A DNA stretch of 64,000 bases from Bifidobacterium simiarum. Lineage in GTDB: Bacteria; Actinomycetota; Actinomycetes; Actinomycetales; Bifidobacteriaceae. Position numbers and translations under genes: made by a program. Of the stretch, positions 62,469 through 64,000 are shown in pieces. The number at the start of each line of letters is the position of its first letter. Within the stretch, counting starts at the first letter, position 1. The stretch covers positions 1-64,000 of the forward strand of contig NZ_PEBK01000010.1 of NCBI RefSeq assembly GCF_002802905.1, written 5' to 3'. The notes under the pieces were generated by a model. The model did not search any database. It was not told where the DNA came from and was given only the letters and a program-made list of their open reading frames with translations.

Positions 62469-64000
62469 TTACTTATCTTCCCCGGCGGCAGCTTGGGCAG
62501 CCGCCGCGATGGCGGCGAGCTTGGCCTTCACGTCGGGCGTGGATCCCTGCGGCATGGCCGGATCCTCCTTCGGCGCGGGGGTGCCGTGGTTGTGCTTGTT
62601 CGTCTTGATGAACGGATCGCCGCCCTTGAGGGCGTACGGATCGTCGTACGAGGCGGAGACGGTCGGCTCGTCGTGCAGGATGAATCCGCGGCCCTTGCAG
62701 GTCGGGCACTCCTCGGAGAACGCCTCGACGAGTCCCTGTCCCACGCGCTTGCGGGTCATCTGCACGAGGCCCAGCGAGGTGACCTCGGCCACCTGATGCT
62801 TGGTGCGGTCACGGGCCAGGCATTCCACCAGTCGGCGCAGCACCAGATCCCGGTTGGCGGGCAGCACCATGTCGACGAAGTCGATCATCACCATGCCGCC
62901 GATGTCGCGCAGGCGCAGCTGGCGGGCGATCTCCTCCGCGGCCTCGAGGTTGCATCGGGTCACGGTCTCCTCAAGGCTCTTGCCCTTGCCGATGAAGCGT
63001 CCGGTGTTCACGTCGATCGTGGTCATGGCCTCGGTGCGGTCGATCACCAGCGAACCGCCGGAGGGCAGGTACACCTTGCGTTCCATGCCCTTGCGCAGCT
63101 GGCTGTCAATGCGCCACTGGTCGAACACGTCCTTGCCCTGATGCTCCTCCGGATCCCACTTCTCGAGCTTGTCCTTGAGGTCGGGGGCCATGGTGTCGAG
63201 GTATTCCTCGATCCGGTCGTACACCTTGTCGCCTTCGACGACGAGCTTGTTGAAGTCGTCGTTGAAGATGTCGCGCACCACGCGGATCGCCACGTCGGGC
63301 TCGCCCTGCAGCAGCTTCGGACGCTTGGAGTTGCGGGCCTTGGCCTCGGCCTCCTTCACATGCTCCCACTGCTTGGTCAGGCTTTCGAGGTCCTTTTCGA
63401 TGGCCTCCTTGGAGGCGCCCTCGGCGGCCGTACGGATGATCACGCCCATTTCGGCGGGTGCGATCTTGGAGACGATGGTCTTCAGGCGTGTGCGTTCGCG
63501 CTCGGGCAGCTTGCGGCTCACGCCGGTCATGCCGCCGGAGGGCACGAGCACGAGGAAACGGCCGGCGAGCGTGACCTGCGAGGTCAGGCGGGCGCCCTTG
63601 TGGCCGATCGGGTCCTTGGTCACCTGCACGAGCACCGGGTCGCCGGAGCGGAACGCGAGTTCGATGCGTCGCGGCTGGCCTTCGAGGCGCGTGGTGTCCC
63701 AGTTGACCTCGCCGGCGTAGAGCACGCCGTTGCGCGGCTGGCCGATGTCGACGAACGCGGCCTCCATGCTCGGCAGCACGTTCTGCACGCGGCCGAGGTA
63801 GATGTTGCCGACGGTGGAGACCTCCTGGATGTCGGAGACGTAGTGCTCGACGAGGATCGAATCCTCGATCACGGAGATCTGGGTGTGGCGTTCCTTCTCT
63901 CGCACCACCATCAGACGGTTGACGTTTTCGCGGCGGGCGAGGAAGTCCTGCTCGAGCAGCGTGGACTGGCGGGAGCGGTCGCGGCGGTTGTCGCGGCGAC
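62469..64000 (-). CDS. Ribonuclease E/G (C-terminal part; 5' end beyond the window)
   Basis: This endoribonuclease cuts AU-rich single-stranded RNA and acts in rRNA/tRNA processing and mRNA decay. About 510 codons are present; the reading frame continues past base 64000 with an Arg/Asp-rich stretch (RRDNRRDRSR). Seen are the S1 domain (GNIYLGRVQNVLPSMEAAFVDIG), the catalytic metal site (TIDVNTGRF and GMVMIDFVDM) and the zinc-link CPTCKGRG. The C-terminus is short and Ala-rich (AAQAAAGEDK). Actinobacterial RNases of this type have a long N-terminal low-complexity region, here outside the window. The rplU–rpmA–obgE genes follow. Confidence 0.95.
   Translation of the reverse strand, partial: RRDNRRDRSRQSTLLEQDFLARRENVNRLMVVREKERHTQISVIEDSILVEHYVSDIQEVSTVGNIYLGRVQNVLPSMEAAFVDIGQPRNGVLYAGEVNWDTTRLEGQPRRIELAFRSGDPVLVQVTKDPIGHKGARLTSQVTLAGRFLVLVPSGGMTGVSRKLPERERTRLKTIVSKIAPAEMGVIIRTAAEGASKEAIEKDLESLTKQWEHVKEAEAKARNSKRPKLLQGEPDVAIRVVRDIFNDDFNKLVVEGDKVYDRIEEYLDTMAPDLKDKLEKWDPEEHQGKDVFDQWRIDSQLRKGMERKVYLPSGGSLVIDRTEAMTTIDVNTGRFIGKGKSLEETVTRCNLEAAEEIARQLRLRDIGGMVMIDFVDMVLPANRDLVLRRLVECLARDRTKHQVAEVTSLGLVQMTRKRVGQGLVEAFSEECPTCKGRGFILHDEPTVSASYDDPYALKGGDPFIKTNKHNHGTPAPKEDPAMPQGSTPDVKAKLAAIAAAAQAAAGEDK

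Overview
This window comes from a high-GC actinobacterium, and the gene content and order point to Bifidobacterium. It carries one giant type I fatty acid synthase gene next to acpS, actinobacterial two-subunit acyl-CoA carboxylase genes, birA and bioY. It also has tRNA-Trp–secE–nusG followed by rplK–rplA, the rne/rng–rplU–rpmA–obgE–proB block, and several glycan and sugar operons. The species cannot be fixed from the sequence. No rRNA gene, IS element, prophage or CRISPR array was found. Housekeeping genes lie mostly on the minus strand.

Layout. 1–0.8 kb: 5' end of a GH2 glycosidase gene behind four LacI-type operators. 0.8–5.2 kb: pnp, rpsO, a membrane protein and tRNA-Gly(TCC). 5.4–9.0 kb: a MalY/PatB-type C-S lyase, a small membrane protein and a sodium:solute symporter. 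9.6–26.2 kb: lipid and biotin block (acpS, a small unknown gene, the 3,159-residue FAS, acyl-CoA carboxylase beta and alpha, birA), with bioY divergent from birA. 27.7–31.7 kb: a large membrane protein and a PucR/FasR-like regulator. 32–33.2 kb: an AAA ATPase behind an AT-rich promoter. 33.6–38.1 kb: GH3, MFS and TetR. 38.3–45.1 kb: GH36, GH31 and an MHS-type transporter as one likely operon, with a divergent IclR gene and a three-palindrome operator. 45.3–48.5 kb: rplA, rplK, nusG, secE and tRNA-Trp. 48.7–50.8 kb: an aminotransferase and an IclR regulator. 51.0–57.9 kb: a non-phosphorylative L-rhamnose pathway (aldolase, L-rhamnonate dehydratase, SDR dehydrogenase, lactonase, MFS) with a shared palindromic operator. 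58.3–64.0 kb: proB, obgE, rpmA, rplU and a partial ribonuclease E/G gene.

The most unusual content lies between and at the ends of genes. (i) Two ~100-bp elements with co-varying stems sit just after the stop codons of the FAS and RNase E/G genes. Each is flanked by a second copy of that gene's last 10–12 codons, including a stop codon. (ii) A different family of nested hairpins has outer arms that start at or overlap the stop codons of nusG, the SDR gene and the lactonase gene; the arm sequences differ at each site but still pair. (iii) REP-like intergenic repeats also occur in frame inside three interdomain linkers of FAS. (iv) Several intergenic regions carry their own private degenerate tandem repeat. 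The rhamnose locus is the clearest metabolic module: its genes and one shared operator predict conversion of L-rhamnose to pyruvate and L-lactaldehyde.
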